From Candidatus Obscuribacter sp. (lineage in GTDB: Bacteria > Cyanobacteriota > Vampirovibrionia > Obscuribacterales > Obscuribacteraceae): 64,000 nt of DNA. This document shows, piece by piece, positions 27,901 to 37,435 of this stretch. A program made the position numbers and the translations under genes. The stretch lies in the NCBI GenBank assembly GCA_016718315.1, contig JADKDV010000003.1:682001-746000 (forward strand). Direction: 5' to 3'. Each line of letters starts with the position of its first letter. The first letter of the stretch is position 1. The notes below the pieces were generated by a model, which saw only the letters and a list, made by a program, of their open reading frames with translations, had not been told where the DNA came from and did no database searches.

Positions 27901-28021
27901 GCAGCAAGAGTTTTCGCGAGTTTTGATTATCACTCACATCGCTGATGTTAGAGAGATGTTTCCAATTCAAATACAAGTCACCAAAGTCAATGGTGTCTCT
28001 CGTTTAGCCAGCGTCAGTTAG
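24947..28021 (+). CDS. sbcC: SbcC/Rad50-type exonuclease ATPase subunit
   Basis: The protein has 1024 residues with the SMC-like order: Walker A G-L-N-G-A-G-K-S near residue 35, a long coiled coil (~190-500), the zinc hook C-P-L-C at 523-526, the returning coiled coil (~540-860), the ABC signature Y-S-G-G-E near 930, and Walker B L-I-I-D-E-G-F-G-S-Q-D near 962. With SbcD (Mre11) it processes DNA ends and hairpins. No sbcD lies next to it, so the partner must be elsewhere. AAGG precedes the ATG at 24947. Confidence 0.92.
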   Translation: MILNQVHLHNFMSYADATLDLTGIPVVCLTGLNGAGKSALLDAVTWAIFEEARASSDDLVRLGEREMWVDVIFAHEGSLYRVRRSRHRSGRAGSSKGSSKGNLEFMVADSAEIDANSSASAQYANIKWNSLTAASMKETGKHILDLLRMDYDTFLNSAYLRQGRSDEFALKPPSERKQVLSEILGLSYFDKLRDEARDRVRFLKAKMDFLSGSVSHGEQLKQKKSTIEEELVVAKREVDDKTAAASDIEERVNELTERVQSLRLIEANISGNEKRLVECRQSLQRLSVDRIELKQKEQGLGALLAESSSIEKDLAEFEAIREKVQKLDHLQLAMQELSERKIALSGELATLRSRLELTCEQRQTEYKETLSKQQDLLKETDGADKVMAQYQEYLQMVKLESELSQKQEAFGQLTRRSQELTAQVQEAKIRLEAEIEQKQRNISDLNVLSGGQDSLENEGQALSKEAENLDKLEAEFEICESRGMAIKNELANFDLKIEDFKVKQKENLDKIKELEEHAHSSICPLCSAPIVDRAAVCQLYLQQNEEMHQEINRQEAQKENLNIERNQLRVKYIDLKRELSGRKELDKRIGQYNERMRAVDGARQNLSKLTGELAALKQKLLTENYAQLERESLIKIRAELTAIDFDPVVYTSMTSQLRLKRHLEGRKEQLEKDLAELKRVEEKLPQLKETIETLKAELSSESYGGQLRAQLVEVQSGLNEHSYSREEHSRLKSRLSELFHLAEKSRDVKKAEEELPQIIRKLAEISLEEERNNRLALELEDELKALNAEFVQMDQAKLALSGLTPVLQEMRQQKEEAASKLAVLTEKDCSIEAELALLGERLLEIEALRVELDDFEFLSEALGKKGIQAVIIENAIPEIESEANRILSRLTDNKMHVALITQAKTKSGSMSETLDLVIGDDLGTRNYELYSGGEAFKVNFALRIALSRLLARRAGAKLETLIIDEGFGSQDDASRERLVKAIRLVQQEFSRVLIITHIADVREMFPIQIQVTKVNGVSRLASVS

Positions 28022-30547
28022 TTAGTACACTGCACGCTGTCTGACATAATCAATCTGACCATGGTTGGCTAGCAGTGCTGTGGCATGCCAGACGATAGCT
28101 GTCGGGCAGTAATTCAAGACAGCAAAAATAGTATCTAGGTTGGTTTTACCATCAGCCATTTTCATGATTTCTTTGAGTAGATGTTGCTCTCTTTCGCCTG
28201 GTTGTTCCTGGGCCAAAAGTTCATTCCATCCGGCTTCGGTGTAACAAGCTATAACAGGTGTCTTGAGGTCTTTGATGATGTGTCTGGCAGAAGTATAGTT
28301 ATCTGCTGCCAGAGCAGCGTCCATCAGACTGTTCATCAAGCTGGGCATGGCTTGTCTGGGTATGGCTGGCACTTCGCTGTCCATGTTTTCTTTTTCGACA
28401 AAATTAAATGAGCCTGTCTCGTATGTACTGATAAATTCTACTAATGCATCAAGACCAATGAGTTTGCCCAGGGCTGCGCCAATCGGTTTGCCATCTGCAA
28501 TCAAAAGGACAAAGTTACGGTTGCTCGCTCCGTCTTCCACCGAGAGAATACCGCTTCTATTGCCGCTGGCCACTGATTGGATGATTTCGGCGCCATCTAG
28601 TGCGCCAAGCTCTCCTTTGACGGCCATAAACTTGCGCTGTGGTTTAAATTCAGCTGGTATAAAGCGTGCCTTAGCCAGTGAAAGAGTTACTCTTAGCGCG
28701 TTTGGTAGGGCGCCGCGCTGATCTGGTCGAGCCAGGTTCTCGGCATAGACCATGGCCAGCTTGGCTCTCGATAGCACATCTTCGCCTTTGAGGGCATCAA
28801 AAGGAAATATTGCAAGTCCCAGACTTATTACCAGATGGTGCTGCACAGTTTTTTCGACACGCATTGATGTCTCAAGTAAACGACCTAGCTCCAGGCAACA
28901 TTCTTCGTAAAACGATTCATTTTCGCCTTTCATAAGCACCGCAAACTCAAGTTGTTGTGCTCTGATAAATTCTAATTTGTTGAGATCTCCTAGTTTGGCG
29001 GCCATTTGCGAGTTGCGTAGATGTTTGAGTGCGACTGTTACGGCAAGAGCATAGTTGTCAACGCTGCCGTCGATGTTACCGCTTTCGGCATTGATACTAA
29101 AGTAAGCAATGGCATAAGTCTGACCTGATGTCACACCTATTGTATTGGTCAGATCGCTTACTACTTCCTGGAGATAAGCGCGGTTACGCAAGTCTGTCAG
29201 CGGGTCGGTCCAGACTTTTTCTTCTTTGGCTTCTCTCAGCAAAAGACCATGATAAACAGACGACGTCTGATCCAGTAGTCTCTCCAGCGCTCTGATTTGA
29301 TCTGGACCGAGGGCGACATTGGTAAGTACCAGTAAGTAGCCCAGGCAGCGCCGACGGTGTCTGATTGGGGCTAGCACTACGTGATGGGCGTCAAGCCTTT
29401 CCATTAAGGCATCCAGTCCAGAACGCTTCAATGACATTGGTCCCAGAGTGATGGCTTTACCGGCGGTGCGGGCCTGGTCAAAAATATGAGTGAGATTAAG
29501 AGAGCGCAGCTCTCTGATTTGAGACTCTCTGAGACCGGCTGTGCTGACAATAGAGCTTGATGTGGACTTGCCTTCCAGAGTGTCGCCTTTCATAAAGACA
29601 ACACCACTGACAAGACCGGGAAATCTCTCCATCACACCTTCGCAGATGTTTTCGCCGTAACTTTCTTCGGATTGCTTGAGGGCTCTTAAGCTATGGACTG
29701 TAGCTTTTACTGCATTTATCCTGGGCAGGCTGGGATTGGACATCTCCTGCACTTCTTTGGGGCTTGGTTGATGCCACGGACCGTCTTTAGCGCTGGTTTG
29801 TTCTTTGATACTATCGCGCTCGCGCTCGGTCTGCACTATCTGGGCGAGCAACTTATGGATTGCTCCTTTGAGTTGCCAGAGTATGGATGATGCTTCGGGT
29901 GCTAATTTGATTTTGTCAAAGGCCACCAGGCTGGGAGCGCCTGTTTCTGACAGCTGTCTTATATCCCTGGCAAAGGCTTGTACTGGTTTGAGCAAAATAA
30001 AATTGAGCAGGATGTAATTGAGCAAAGCGCTGAAGGCAAAGATAAGAAGCACAGAGAGCCCTTTAAAGGGCATGTTGAAGAACAAATAAAAGTCATCCAT
30101 AGCACTCAAAGGTAAGTCTGGATAACCATTGTCCATGCCTACATGGAGCATATAACCATCAGATAAAGGCACGACTGCTTCGTAGTGTTCCACTCCGCGC
30201 AGATTAATGGTGCCGCTGCGCATAGGATAGTCTGTCATGTAAGGTATATAACGGGCGGTCTCTGCCGCTGGCTTGGTGCTGCCATCTGTGACATAAAGCC
30301 AGGAGAGGTTAAAGCGCTCTACCAGGCTCTTGGCCTCAAGGCTGTTGATGTCGTGCCCACCATTACCGTTGTTGATATGGGCTTTGATACCATAGGCGGT
30401 GGCTTCGGCCAGCATTGGTGTAAAAAATGGGGTAATCAATGCTGCGGCAAACATGGCAAAAGGCAAAGACAAAAGCAAGCAAAAAATATAGACCACAACA
30501 CCGGATCTTGAAGTACTCAGTATTTTTGCCTTGAGGTTTTCGTCCAC
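28022..30547 (-). CDS. Membrane sensor with degenerate GGDEF and DUF4388 domains
   Basis: The protein has 841 residues, a GTG start and GAGG nine bases upstream. The order is a membrane span (~15-40), an extracytoplasmic sensor region (~40-150), a second span (~160-185), a HAMP-like linker, a GAF-like region (~300-440), and a diguanylate-cyclase fold beginning D-P-L-T-D-L-R-N-R. The GGDEF position reads QQLEF, so it should not make c-di-GMP. The C-terminal DUF4388/PATAN domain (~640-735) has R-S-G-I-L-S-V and L-L-I-A-D-G-K-P-I-G-A-A. Such domains occur in cyanobacterial PatA/PixG regulators. It abuts the DUF2142 gene with no gap. Confidence 0.82.
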   Translation of the reverse strand: MDENLKAKILSTSRSGVVVYIFCLLLSLPFAMFAAALITPFFTPMLAEATAYGIKAHINNGNGGHDINSLEAKSLVERFNLSWLYVTDGSTKPAAETARYIPYMTDYPMRSGTINLRGVEHYEAVVPLSDGYMLHVGMDNGYPDLPLSAMDDFYLFFNMPFKGLSVLLIFAFSALLNYILLNFILLKPVQAFARDIRQLSETGAPSLVAFDKIKLAPEASSILWQLKGAIHKLLAQIVQTERERDSIKEQTSAKDGPWHQPSPKEVQEMSNPSLPRINAVKATVHSLRALKQSEESYGENICEGVMERFPGLVSGVVFMKGDTLEGKSTSSSIVSTAGLRESQIRELRSLNLTHIFDQARTAGKAITLGPMSLKRSGLDALMERLDAHHVVLAPIRHRRRCLGYLLVLTNVALGPDQIRALERLLDQTSSVYHGLLLREAKEEKVWTDPLTDLRNRAYLQEVVSDLTNTIGVTSGQTYAIAYFSINAESGNIDGSVDNYALAVTVALKHLRNSQMAAKLGDLNKLEFIRAQQLEFAVLMKGENESFYEECCLELGRLLETSMRVEKTVQHHLVISLGLAIFPFDALKGEDVLSRAKLAMVYAENLARPDQRGALPNALRVTLSLAKARFIPAEFKPQRKFMAVKGELGALDGAEIIQSVASGNRSGILSVEDGASNRNFVLLIADGKPIGAALGKLIGLDALVEFISTYETGSFNFVEKENMDSEVPAIPRQAMPSLMNSLMDAALAADNYTSARHIIKDLKTPVIACYTEAGWNELLAQEQPGEREQHLLKEIMKMADGKTNLDTIFAVLNYCPTAIVWHATALLANHGQIDYVRQRAVY

Positions 30548-31873
30548 CTAGTAGGTCCTCGAAATATTAAAGCCATATAGCGGAAACAAATAAATCATGG
30601 CTCCTATTGCCACACATATATTAAAGACGAGGAGACTGAGCAAAAGCGGTTTTCTCCAGGTAGGTGGCAGGGTGGTGAGACCGGCAACAATGATGCTCAT
30701 GATAGGGATTTCGGAGGGAAAAAGATAGCGTCCCTGCCCTCCCCCCAAATTAACGGTAGACGCATATATCATCGCTAGTATATTGGCTCCAAGGCATACT
30801 GTCATGGTGATCCAGAGAGCTGCGACCGGGCAGTCCAACAGGTGTCTGGTTTTATCTTTGATGGTCTGAAACGCCAAATTGAGAGCCAGGATAAGACCTA
30901 CTGTGGCGTAGCCAAAATAAGTCCAGTAGACCCAGCGCCACATGTATTTGTCCATGTAGCCAAAAAGTCCCCAGAAGCTAAATAAAATGGAGCGCCACCA
31001 GCGGTGCTCTTTGACTACCTGCCAGGGGGTCATGTGGAAGTTTAAGTCGCGTCCATAGGTTTTGGCCCAGTTGGCGTACATTGTTTTGGTACCCATCAAA
31101 TCACCTGGATAGATACTCAGTGTGCGCACAAACCACCAGCCACTGAGCGCTAGAGCACTGCCAGCCAAAATGACCAGGTGTAGCAATATTTGTTTGATAC
31201 TAAGTGCAGCACGGCGAAAGGCAAGAAGCAGACCGACTAAAGTTGCGGGAAATATTGCATATGCTGAATATTTTGTTAGTGCCAGATAACCGCACAAAAG
31301 CCCAATAATCAGGGTCAATCGGTATGTAGGACCATTAAACAGGCAGCGAGCAATTAGGGCCAGAATAATTGATGAAAGGCAGGTGGCAGTTGAGTCGTTG
31401 TTGCAATAGCAATGGACCAAAATCAATTGTGGTTGAAATACTATCAATAAAGGTACAGCCAGAGCCGCCAGCCTACTTTTGTCTGCAAAGAGCTTATGAC
31501 CGATATATATAGCGCTTATTAGCATGCCCAGTCCGCTAAAAAGCGAGCCCAGGCGTTCTGTTAGCCAGAGCGGTAATGCACAAATTGGCTTTAAAATGGC
31601 AGCAAAAAACAAATGGGGTAAATAGCCCAACTGCGGCAATGAGCCATAAACCGCACTGGGTCCGCCGGCAGTCATTTCTTGTGGTGAGGGCAAGTGCTGG
31701 TTTTGGAAGAGAAATTTGGCTACCCAGTAGTGGCTGAATTCGTCGGGGGCTTGCTCCATGGGCACCATAAAGAGCCAGAAAAGTCTTAAGGCCACAAACA
31801 AAAGCGATAGCACTGCAACCACTTTAAGTGGCAAAGCATCTTTATCCCTTGTTAGTGTCCCCGAGCTAGTCAT
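30548..31873 (-). CDS. DUF2142-type polytopic membrane protein, glycosyltransferase-C-like
   Basis: The protein has 441 residues with about eleven membrane spans. Near the first loop it has P-M-E-Q-A-P-D-E-F-S-H-Y, the acidic D-E-x-x-H motif of DUF2142 and related GT-C enzymes, and near residue 375 it has G-Q-G-R-Y-L-F-P, a second family mark. It may transfer a sugar from a lipid carrier to an envelope acceptor. It lies between uridine kinase (21 bases upstream) and the sensor gene (no gap), probably in one transcript. Confidence 0.8.
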   Translation of the reverse strand: MTSSGTLTRDKDALPLKVVAVLSLLFVALRLFWLFMVPMEQAPDEFSHYWVAKFLFQNQHLPSPQEMTAGGPSAVYGSLPQLGYLPHLFFAAILKPICALPLWLTERLGSLFSGLGMLISAIYIGHKLFADKSRLAALAVPLLIVFQPQLILVHCYCNNDSTATCLSSIILALIARCLFNGPTYRLTLIIGLLCGYLALTKYSAYAIFPATLVGLLLAFRRAALSIKQILLHLVILAGSALALSGWWFVRTLSIYPGDLMGTKTMYANWAKTYGRDLNFHMTPWQVVKEHRWWRSILFSFWGLFGYMDKYMWRWVYWTYFGYATVGLILALNLAFQTIKDKTRHLLDCPVAALWITMTVCLGANILAMIYASTVNLGGGQGRYLFPSEIPIMSIIVAGLTTLPPTWRKPLLLSLLVFNICVAIGAMIYLFPLYGFNISRTY

Positions 31874-31894
31874 CCTTTAACCTGTGTATGCCAA

Positions 31895-32461
31895 TTAGAG
31901 TGAGAAGCTCCCGTTCATTTCCTCACCCATCAAAACCAGATCGGCAAGATCTCTCATTGGCTCGACATACCGGGCATAGGATTCCTCGACCTGTAGACTG
32001 TGCCTTATGGTGTCAAGAGTGGAGCGTCCCCGCTCTACATCTCGTCTGAGGCGGCGTGCCATACGCTGGTCTATGGGCGTATCGATAAAGATTTTGAGGG
32101 TGGCAAGCTCATTTAGTGGTGAGTGAAAGGCAAAAATGCCTTCGATAATGACGATATTTTTGGCAGGCGCTGCCACGATTTGCTGTCCTACCCTGAGGCA
32201 GCTGCGCATATCGTAGACAGGTATCGTGACTGATTCACCCCGGGCCAGTTGACTGGCGGCTTGGGCACATTCATCTAGGGCGACTGTACCGGGATGGTCA
32301 AAGTCAAAAGTGCCATCTTCTTTTGGGGTTAAATCTTTGAGGTCTTTATAAAAATGATCGGTGGAGAGTATGGCTGCTCCACGAAATTTTTTAGCCAGAG
32401 TTGACTTGCCGCTGCCAGATCCGCCGCATACGGCAATAATCTGGAATGTCCTTTTTGCCAT
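31895..32461 (-). CDS. udk: Uridine kinase family protein
   Basis: The protein has 188 residues. It opens with the P-loop G-G-S-G-S-G-K-S-T (about 14-22), followed by L-S-T-D-H-F-Y-K-D and F-D-F-D-H-P, the uridine-binding features of the phosphoribulokinase/uridine kinase family, then V-Y-D-M-R and V-I-I-E-G-I-F-A-F. The lid R-R-L-R-R-D-V-E-R-G-R-S is present. It should phosphorylate uridine and cytidine in pyrimidine salvage, although the family also contains other P-loop kinases and the protein is about 20 residues short of typical Udk. Confidence 0.85.
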   Translation of the reverse strand: MAKRTFQIIAVCGGSGSGKSTLAKKFRGAAILSTDHFYKDLKDLTPKEDGTFDFDHPGTVALDECAQAASQLARGESVTIPVYDMRSCLRVGQQIVAAPAKNIVIIEGIFAFHSPLNELATLKIFIDTPIDQRMARRLRRDVERGRSTLDTIRHSLQVEESYARYVEPMRDLADLVLMGEEMNGSFSL

Positions 32462-32585
32462 TGCACCAGTCCTGAACTTATCGTTTGAGATAATATCCTA
32501 GTAAGAGAGATGATGTCACGGAAGGCATTTTAGATAAAAAGCTGAGCATTTTTACAGGCAGTCACTAAACCCCGACAGGTTCCCA

Positions 32586-35500
32586 TTGGACGACACCAGC
32601 GACAAACTTTTGAGCACGGGCGGGGGATTTTCCTTCGAAAGTCTCATTAATTCGGTTGAAGCCATTGTCTGGGAAGCAGATTTCAAGACATCAAAAATAG
32701 CCTTTGTTTCCAACTACGTAATTGACCTTCTGGGCTTCAAACTAGAAGACTGGCTTGCCAATCCGGACCTCTTTTCTTCCATTGTGCATCCTGATGATAG
32801 ACCAAAAGTAGCTAGAGCCAAAGCCATGGTAACCCGGCAAAATAACCATTATGAGGTTGTCTACCGGGTGCGCAAAGCTAATGGCGACCAGGTTTGGCTT
32901 TCGGATCGTGTTTCGGTCTCGTTTGATGGCGAAGAGCCGCACACATTGCGCGGTGTGAGCTATGACGTCAGTGAAAGGCGCAGTATCGAAGAAGCTCTGG
33001 CACTAGTTGTGGAAGTGACGCTGGCTGCTTCAGAGCTTGAAACTGTCCAAGAAATAGCCCAGACCGCTCTTTCTCGTATTTGCGAGATATTGGGACTGGG
33101 TTTTGGCCAGGTCTGGTTTCCTGACGTAAGTAACGAAAATCTTGTTTGCTCGCCGCTAGCTGGTTTTTCGCTATTAGAGCAAGAGCAACTGAGGCAAGAG
33201 AGTCTGGATAGAACACTAAACATAGGGCGCTCCGAAGGTTTGCCTGGTATGGCGGCGGCTTCGCGTACGGCTGTCTTTTTAAGTGATCTTAAGAGTGAAA
33301 GCAGGCCAAGTCTGCATCACTCAGACAGTTTGCGTCATGGTTTTGCTCTGCCGGTATTTAATGGGGACAACATTCTCTGTGTTTTTGAGTTTTTTGGTCC
33401 GCACAAATTAGTCACTGACAAATATTTCCTCAATGCTCTCGATGAAATCGCCGCCCACCTGTCGGTCGTCTTTGAGAGGCGCAGAGCCCAGGAACTCCTG
33501 GTGATTCAACGCGCTCATGAAGAAATCATTCTTGACAGCATGCCGGTTATGGTTTGGTTTAAGGACACTCAGGGGCGAATACTGCGAGTCAACCGCTCTG
33601 GTGCTGCTAAGCGCGGCATGGAGCCCTGGCAGATGGTGGGCAAAAGTGATTGGGAGCTTTATCCTGATGAAGCCGACCTCTATTATGCCGATGACCTCGA
33701 GGTAATGCGCTCGGGCAGACCTAAGCTGGGAATTATCGAGCAGCATTTACAAGGCGACGGCTCTAAGACTTGGGTCTCAACAGATAAAATCCCATACCGC
33801 TCTCCTGATGGGACGGTCCAGGGCGTCATTGTTTTTGCCTCAGACATCTCTAAGCTCAAATTTGCCGAAGAAGAGCTGCTTACTATAAGGCAAGAGCTGG
33901 AAGATAAGGTGGCTGAGCGTACCAAAGAACTGGACGAGGCCAATATATATTTTGCCCTCTCTCGAGACTTGCTTTGTATTGCCACTACTGATGGTTATTT
34001 CCGCAGGCTTAACTTTGCCTGGCAAGAAAAACTTGGTTATGAGATCAGTGAATTAATAGAAAGACCTTATCTCCATTATGTCCATCCGGATGACAAAGAA
34101 AAGACCATCGAACAAATGCAGGTGCTCCTCACCGGAGGTATTGTACGTGAATTTGAAAACCGCTACATCCGCAAAGATGGCTCTATCTGCTGGTTGCTCT
34201 GGAGTGCTAGCACACCGTCTGAGAGCGACTATGTCTATGCTGTAGCTTACGATATTACCGACCGTAAGGCAGCAGAGTCAGAGCTTTTGGACATCAGTAT
34301 GGCTCTCAAAAATGCTGTCGAAGGCATCGCTAAAGTCAACGAAGATAGCCGCTTTCTTTCTGTTAATGAGTCTTACGCCAGCTTGCATGGTATGCCATCT
34401 CATGATTTTATAGGGCGCAAAGTGACCGATTTTATTGCCAGTGAAGATATGGGCAAATGGCTTACTTGTTTTGGTGGCATGCTCAGAGATGGTAAATCAG
34501 AAGCCGAGCTGCTTGGTGTTACTGATGGTGGCGTGCAGTTTCATGAGCAAATTACGCTTGTAAAAAAAGTCGGGACTAATAGCGACTTTGAAGGCTACTA
34601 TATCTTTGACAAAGATATCACCAAACGCAAAGCGACCGAGGCCTCTTTGCAAAAGAGTGAAGCGCGTTTTCATCACCTTGCCACCCATGTACCTGGCGGT
34701 ATCTATCAATTCATTCGCCACACCAATGGGCTCTATTCGTTCCCCTATGTCAGTCCTGGCTTTGGTCGCATTGTGGGAGTCGAGCCAGATCGGGCTATGG
34801 ATGATGCCAGCAATGTATTTAATAACGTCCATCCTGAGGACTTGCATCCTCTAATGGAGACAATTGAAGAATCGGCACGTGAAATGACTGTTTTTGTCTT
34901 TGAAGGAAGGATTTTGACAGACCAGGGTGTGCGCTGGTTTCACGCAATTAGTACGCCTGAATACACCGAAGACGGTGATATCAGTTTTAACGGCTTGCTC
35001 ACTGATATAACCGACAAAAAAGTAGCAGACCAGAAGATCAGAACGCTCAATGAAAATCTCTCTGAGCGGGTCGAAAAGCTTGCCGCAGTTAACCAGGAGC
35101 TCGAGTCTCTCACTCGTAAATTGGAGCTTGCATATGACGCTGCCATGGAAGCTTCTAAATTTAAGTCCGAATTTGTAGCTAATATATCGCACGAAATTCG
35201 CACACCAATATCAGCCGTTATCGGTATGTCCGAGCTTTTGCTGGATACTTCGTTGACTGATGAACAAAGACAATTCAGCAGTATGGTGCGAGATTCTGCT
35301 CAGTCGCTTTTGACCATCATCAATGACATTCTCGACTTCTCCAAAATGGAAGCGGGACATATGGAGCTGGAACTGGCAGAAGTGAATTTGCTTGATTTGC
35401 TGGAAGATTGTGCTGAGCTATTGGCGCCATCCGCGCGTAAAAAAGGGCTGTCCTTTCTCACTTTTGTCTCTCCCGATGTGCCTGAAGTAGTGTTGGGAGA

Positions 35501-37406
35501 TACTGTGCGCATCAGGCAAATTTTGCTCAATTTGGCCTCTAATGCCGTTAAATTTACCAGTCGTGGCGAAGTCATTATTACTGTCAAAAGTTCCCCGTTT
35601 GAGCCAGATATGATGCGCTTCAGTGTGCGTGACACTGGCATTGGCCTATCAGACTCGGCCAAGCTGCGCCTCTTCAGTCCCTTTGTGCAGGCGGATGGCA
35701 GTACCACACGCACTTTTGGTGGTACCGGTCTTGGCCTTTCTATTAGTAAGCTCCTGGTGGAGTTGATGGGTGGTGTCATTTCGTTTAGTTCGGTGGAGGG
35801 CGAAGGCGCTGTATTTTGGTTTGACTTGCCTCTGCCCATATCGGCGGCGACACGCTCAGTGGCTGAAGTGGCAAGAGCATATGCCAACAAAGCTAAATTG
35901 CAGGCAGAAGAAAAACTGGCTAGTGTCAGTCGTCGCTTGCTTGTCGCCAGCTCGTCGGAGCAAGTTTTGGCAAATTTGCCGCCTTATCTGAGTGCTACAG
36001 CTCCCAGGCTTGATATCGCTACACTAAAATTGGACTCTCAAGATAGTTTTAGTGCAGACGCAGTGATTGATGCCCTGATAATCGACGTTACCGGTGCAAG
36101 TGATAAGCAGGGCGATTTTGACGGGGATGACAGTGAGCCCGAGAGCAATATCGCAGTAAAGAGAGACCCTGCCTCCGAGCGTCTTGAGACCGCCCCCAGT
36201 GGCAAAGAACTGCTCAAAATTACAATCGAACAGCTCAAAGCGCAGTTGCAAAAATTGCCGCGCTTTGTTGATGGACAGATTCGCATCCTCATTCTATTAC
36301 CCGGTGAGGGGCACGGTCTCGATGAGCTTGCTCGCCATAATCTTGCCGGACTTGTTGACAGTGCGGATTCAGCTGCCGTGGCTAGCGGTATGAAGCTGCT
36401 ATTTATGGTAAAGCCTCTGCGTTTGAGCGATCTTATAGAAGGTTATTCACGCCTGATTTTGAGTAAAGCTAATTTTGACCCTGCCATTAGTAGTGGTGGC
36501 ATGTCGCGCAGTGTTCAGAGTACCAGCGGCGATAATCTTCCAGTGTTTTCGCGTTTGCCTTTGAGCAGTCATTCACCCTTAATCCTTGTGGCCGAAGACA
36601 ATGCCGTTATGCGCGAATTGGCCTTGCGCCAGTTAACACGACTGGGCTTAACTTGTGTTGTTGTCAAAAATGGCAAACAAGCTGTGGAAGCCGTTCGTAC
36701 TAAAAACTTTGCCCTGGTCTTGATGGACTGTCAGATGCCGGAAATGGATGGTTACGAAGCCACCTTGACGATAAGAAGAGACGAGTCAGAGCGTGGCGGT
36801 CATGTGCCTATTATTGCCATGACTGCCTCAGCGATGAAGGGCGATCGCGAAAACTGTCTGGCATCTGGCATGGATGACTATGTGGCAAAACCAGTTGGTC
36901 AGACTGATTTGCTGCGTCTGGTACACAAATGGGTCGTAATGGATGAAAAGGTCGATATACTGGCCGAAATCGGTGCCGCTGCCAGTTTTGCTGGTGCTCA
37001 TGGCGAGAGCGTCAATTCCGACCTGGCTGCCAGTCCGGCCCAGGATAAATCAGCGCTTGTTGCCTCTTTGTCTCCGCCAATAGACGTTTTGCAGCTGATT
37101 AATCTATATGGTCAAGAGGATCTCGCACGCCTTTTAAAGAGTTTTCTCAATGAAACCGCTGAATTGATTGCCGAAATAGGCATGGCCGCTGAACACAAAG
37201 ACGGCTCGGAAGTGGCACGCCTGGCTCACCAGCTTAAGGGACTGGCGCTTGTTATGACCGCTGTTAAGCTTTCTGAAAACGCCACCAGCGCCGAAAAACT
37301 TTGCAATCAGACAAAGGAGCTGGGCGAGGTTTTGACAAAATTAGAGGATGATTTTTATCGTGTCCGTGAATATCTGGCCACTCATCCTCAATTCTCTACT
37401 CTATAA
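32586..37406 (+). CDS. Hybrid histidine kinase: PAS-GAF-PAS repeats, HisKA, HATPase, REC, Hpt
   Basis: The protein has 1606 residues with no membrane span. It starts at TTG 32586 with only a weak ACAGG upstream. The order is PAS (~15-125), GAF (~140-300), four further PAS units (~310-830), a coiled coil, HisKA with phospho-His at 869 (N-I-S-H-E-I-R-T-P), HATPase with the N box and G-T-G-L-G-L-S, an apparent degenerate receiver (~1120-1290), a REC domain with acceptor Asp 1381, and Hpt with His 1548 (A-H-Q-L-K-G). It is thus a complete internal phosphorelay. The final acceptor is unknown. The orphan regulators at 21.2 and 45.1 kb are candidates by proximity only. Confidence 0.92.
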   Translation: MDDTSDKLLSTGGGFSFESLINSVEAIVWEADFKTSKIAFVSNYVIDLLGFKLEDWLANPDLFSSIVHPDDRPKVARAKAMVTRQNNHYEVVYRVRKANGDQVWLSDRVSVSFDGEEPHTLRGVSYDVSERRSIEEALALVVEVTLAASELETVQEIAQTALSRICEILGLGFGQVWFPDVSNENLVCSPLAGFSLLEQEQLRQESLDRTLNIGRSEGLPGMAAASRTAVFLSDLKSESRPSLHHSDSLRHGFALPVFNGDNILCVFEFFGPHKLVTDKYFLNALDEIAAHLSVVFERRRAQELLVIQRAHEEIILDSMPVMVWFKDTQGRILRVNRSGAAKRGMEPWQMVGKSDWELYPDEADLYYADDLEVMRSGRPKLGIIEQHLQGDGSKTWVSTDKIPYRSPDGTVQGVIVFASDISKLKFAEEELLTIRQELEDKVAERTKELDEANIYFALSRDLLCIATTDGYFRRLNFAWQEKLGYEISELIERPYLHYVHPDDKEKTIEQMQVLLTGGIVREFENRYIRKDGSICWLLWSASTPSESDYVYAVAYDITDRKAAESELLDISMALKNAVEGIAKVNEDSRFLSVNESYASLHGMPSHDFIGRKVTDFIASEDMGKWLTCFGGMLRDGKSEAELLGVTDGGVQFHEQITLVKKVGTNSDFEGYYIFDKDITKRKATEASLQKSEARFHHLATHVPGGIYQFIRHTNGLYSFPYVSPGFGRIVGVEPDRAMDDASNVFNNVHPEDLHPLMETIEESAREMTVFVFEGRILTDQGVRWFHAISTPEYTEDGDISFNGLLTDITDKKVADQKIRTLNENLSERVEKLAAVNQELESLTRKLELAYDAAMEASKFKSEFVANISHEIRTPISAVIGMSELLLDTSLTDEQRQFSSMVRDSAQSLLTIINDILDFSKMEAGHMELELAEVNLLDLLEDCAELLAPSARKKGLSFLTFVSPDVPEVVLGDTVRIRQILLNLASNAVKFTSRGEVIITVKSSPFEPDMMRFSVRDTGIGLSDSAKLRLFSPFVQADGSTTRTFGGTGLGLSISKLLVELMGGVISFSSVEGEGAVFWFDLPLPISAATRSVAEVARAYANKAKLQAEEKLASVSRRLLVASSSEQVLANLPPYLSATAPRLDIATLKLDSQDSFSADAVIDALIIDVTGASDKQGDFDGDDSEPESNIAVKRDPASERLETAPSGKELLKITIEQLKAQLQKLPRFVDGQIRILILLPGEGHGLDELARHNLAGLVDSADSAAVASGMKLLFMVKPLRLSDLIEGYSRLILSKANFDPAISSGGMSRSVQSTSGDNLPVFSRLPLSSHSPLILVAEDNAVMRELALRQLTRLGLTCVVVKNGKQAVEAVRTKNFALVLMDCQMPEMDGYEATLTIRRDESERGGHVPIIAMTASAMKGDRENCLASGMDDYVAKPVGQTDLLRLVHKWVVMDEKVDILAEIGAAASFAGAHGESVNSDLAASPAQDKSALVASLSPPIDVLQLINLYGQEDLARLLKSFLNETAELIAEIGMAAEHKDGSEVARLAHQLKGLALVMTAVKLSENATSAEKLCNQTKELGEVLTKLEDDFYRVREYLATHPQFSTL

Positions 37407-37435
37407 TTAGGTCTCTAATTCTTTCTGAGTGCCCC

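Noticed and set aside
22146..32578. Shared ACCCCGACAGGT upstream of the REC-GAF gene and of the hybrid kinase
   Set aside because: A 12-base match between two intergenic regions is near what chance allows in 64 kb, and the two copies lie at different positions and orientations relative to their genes.
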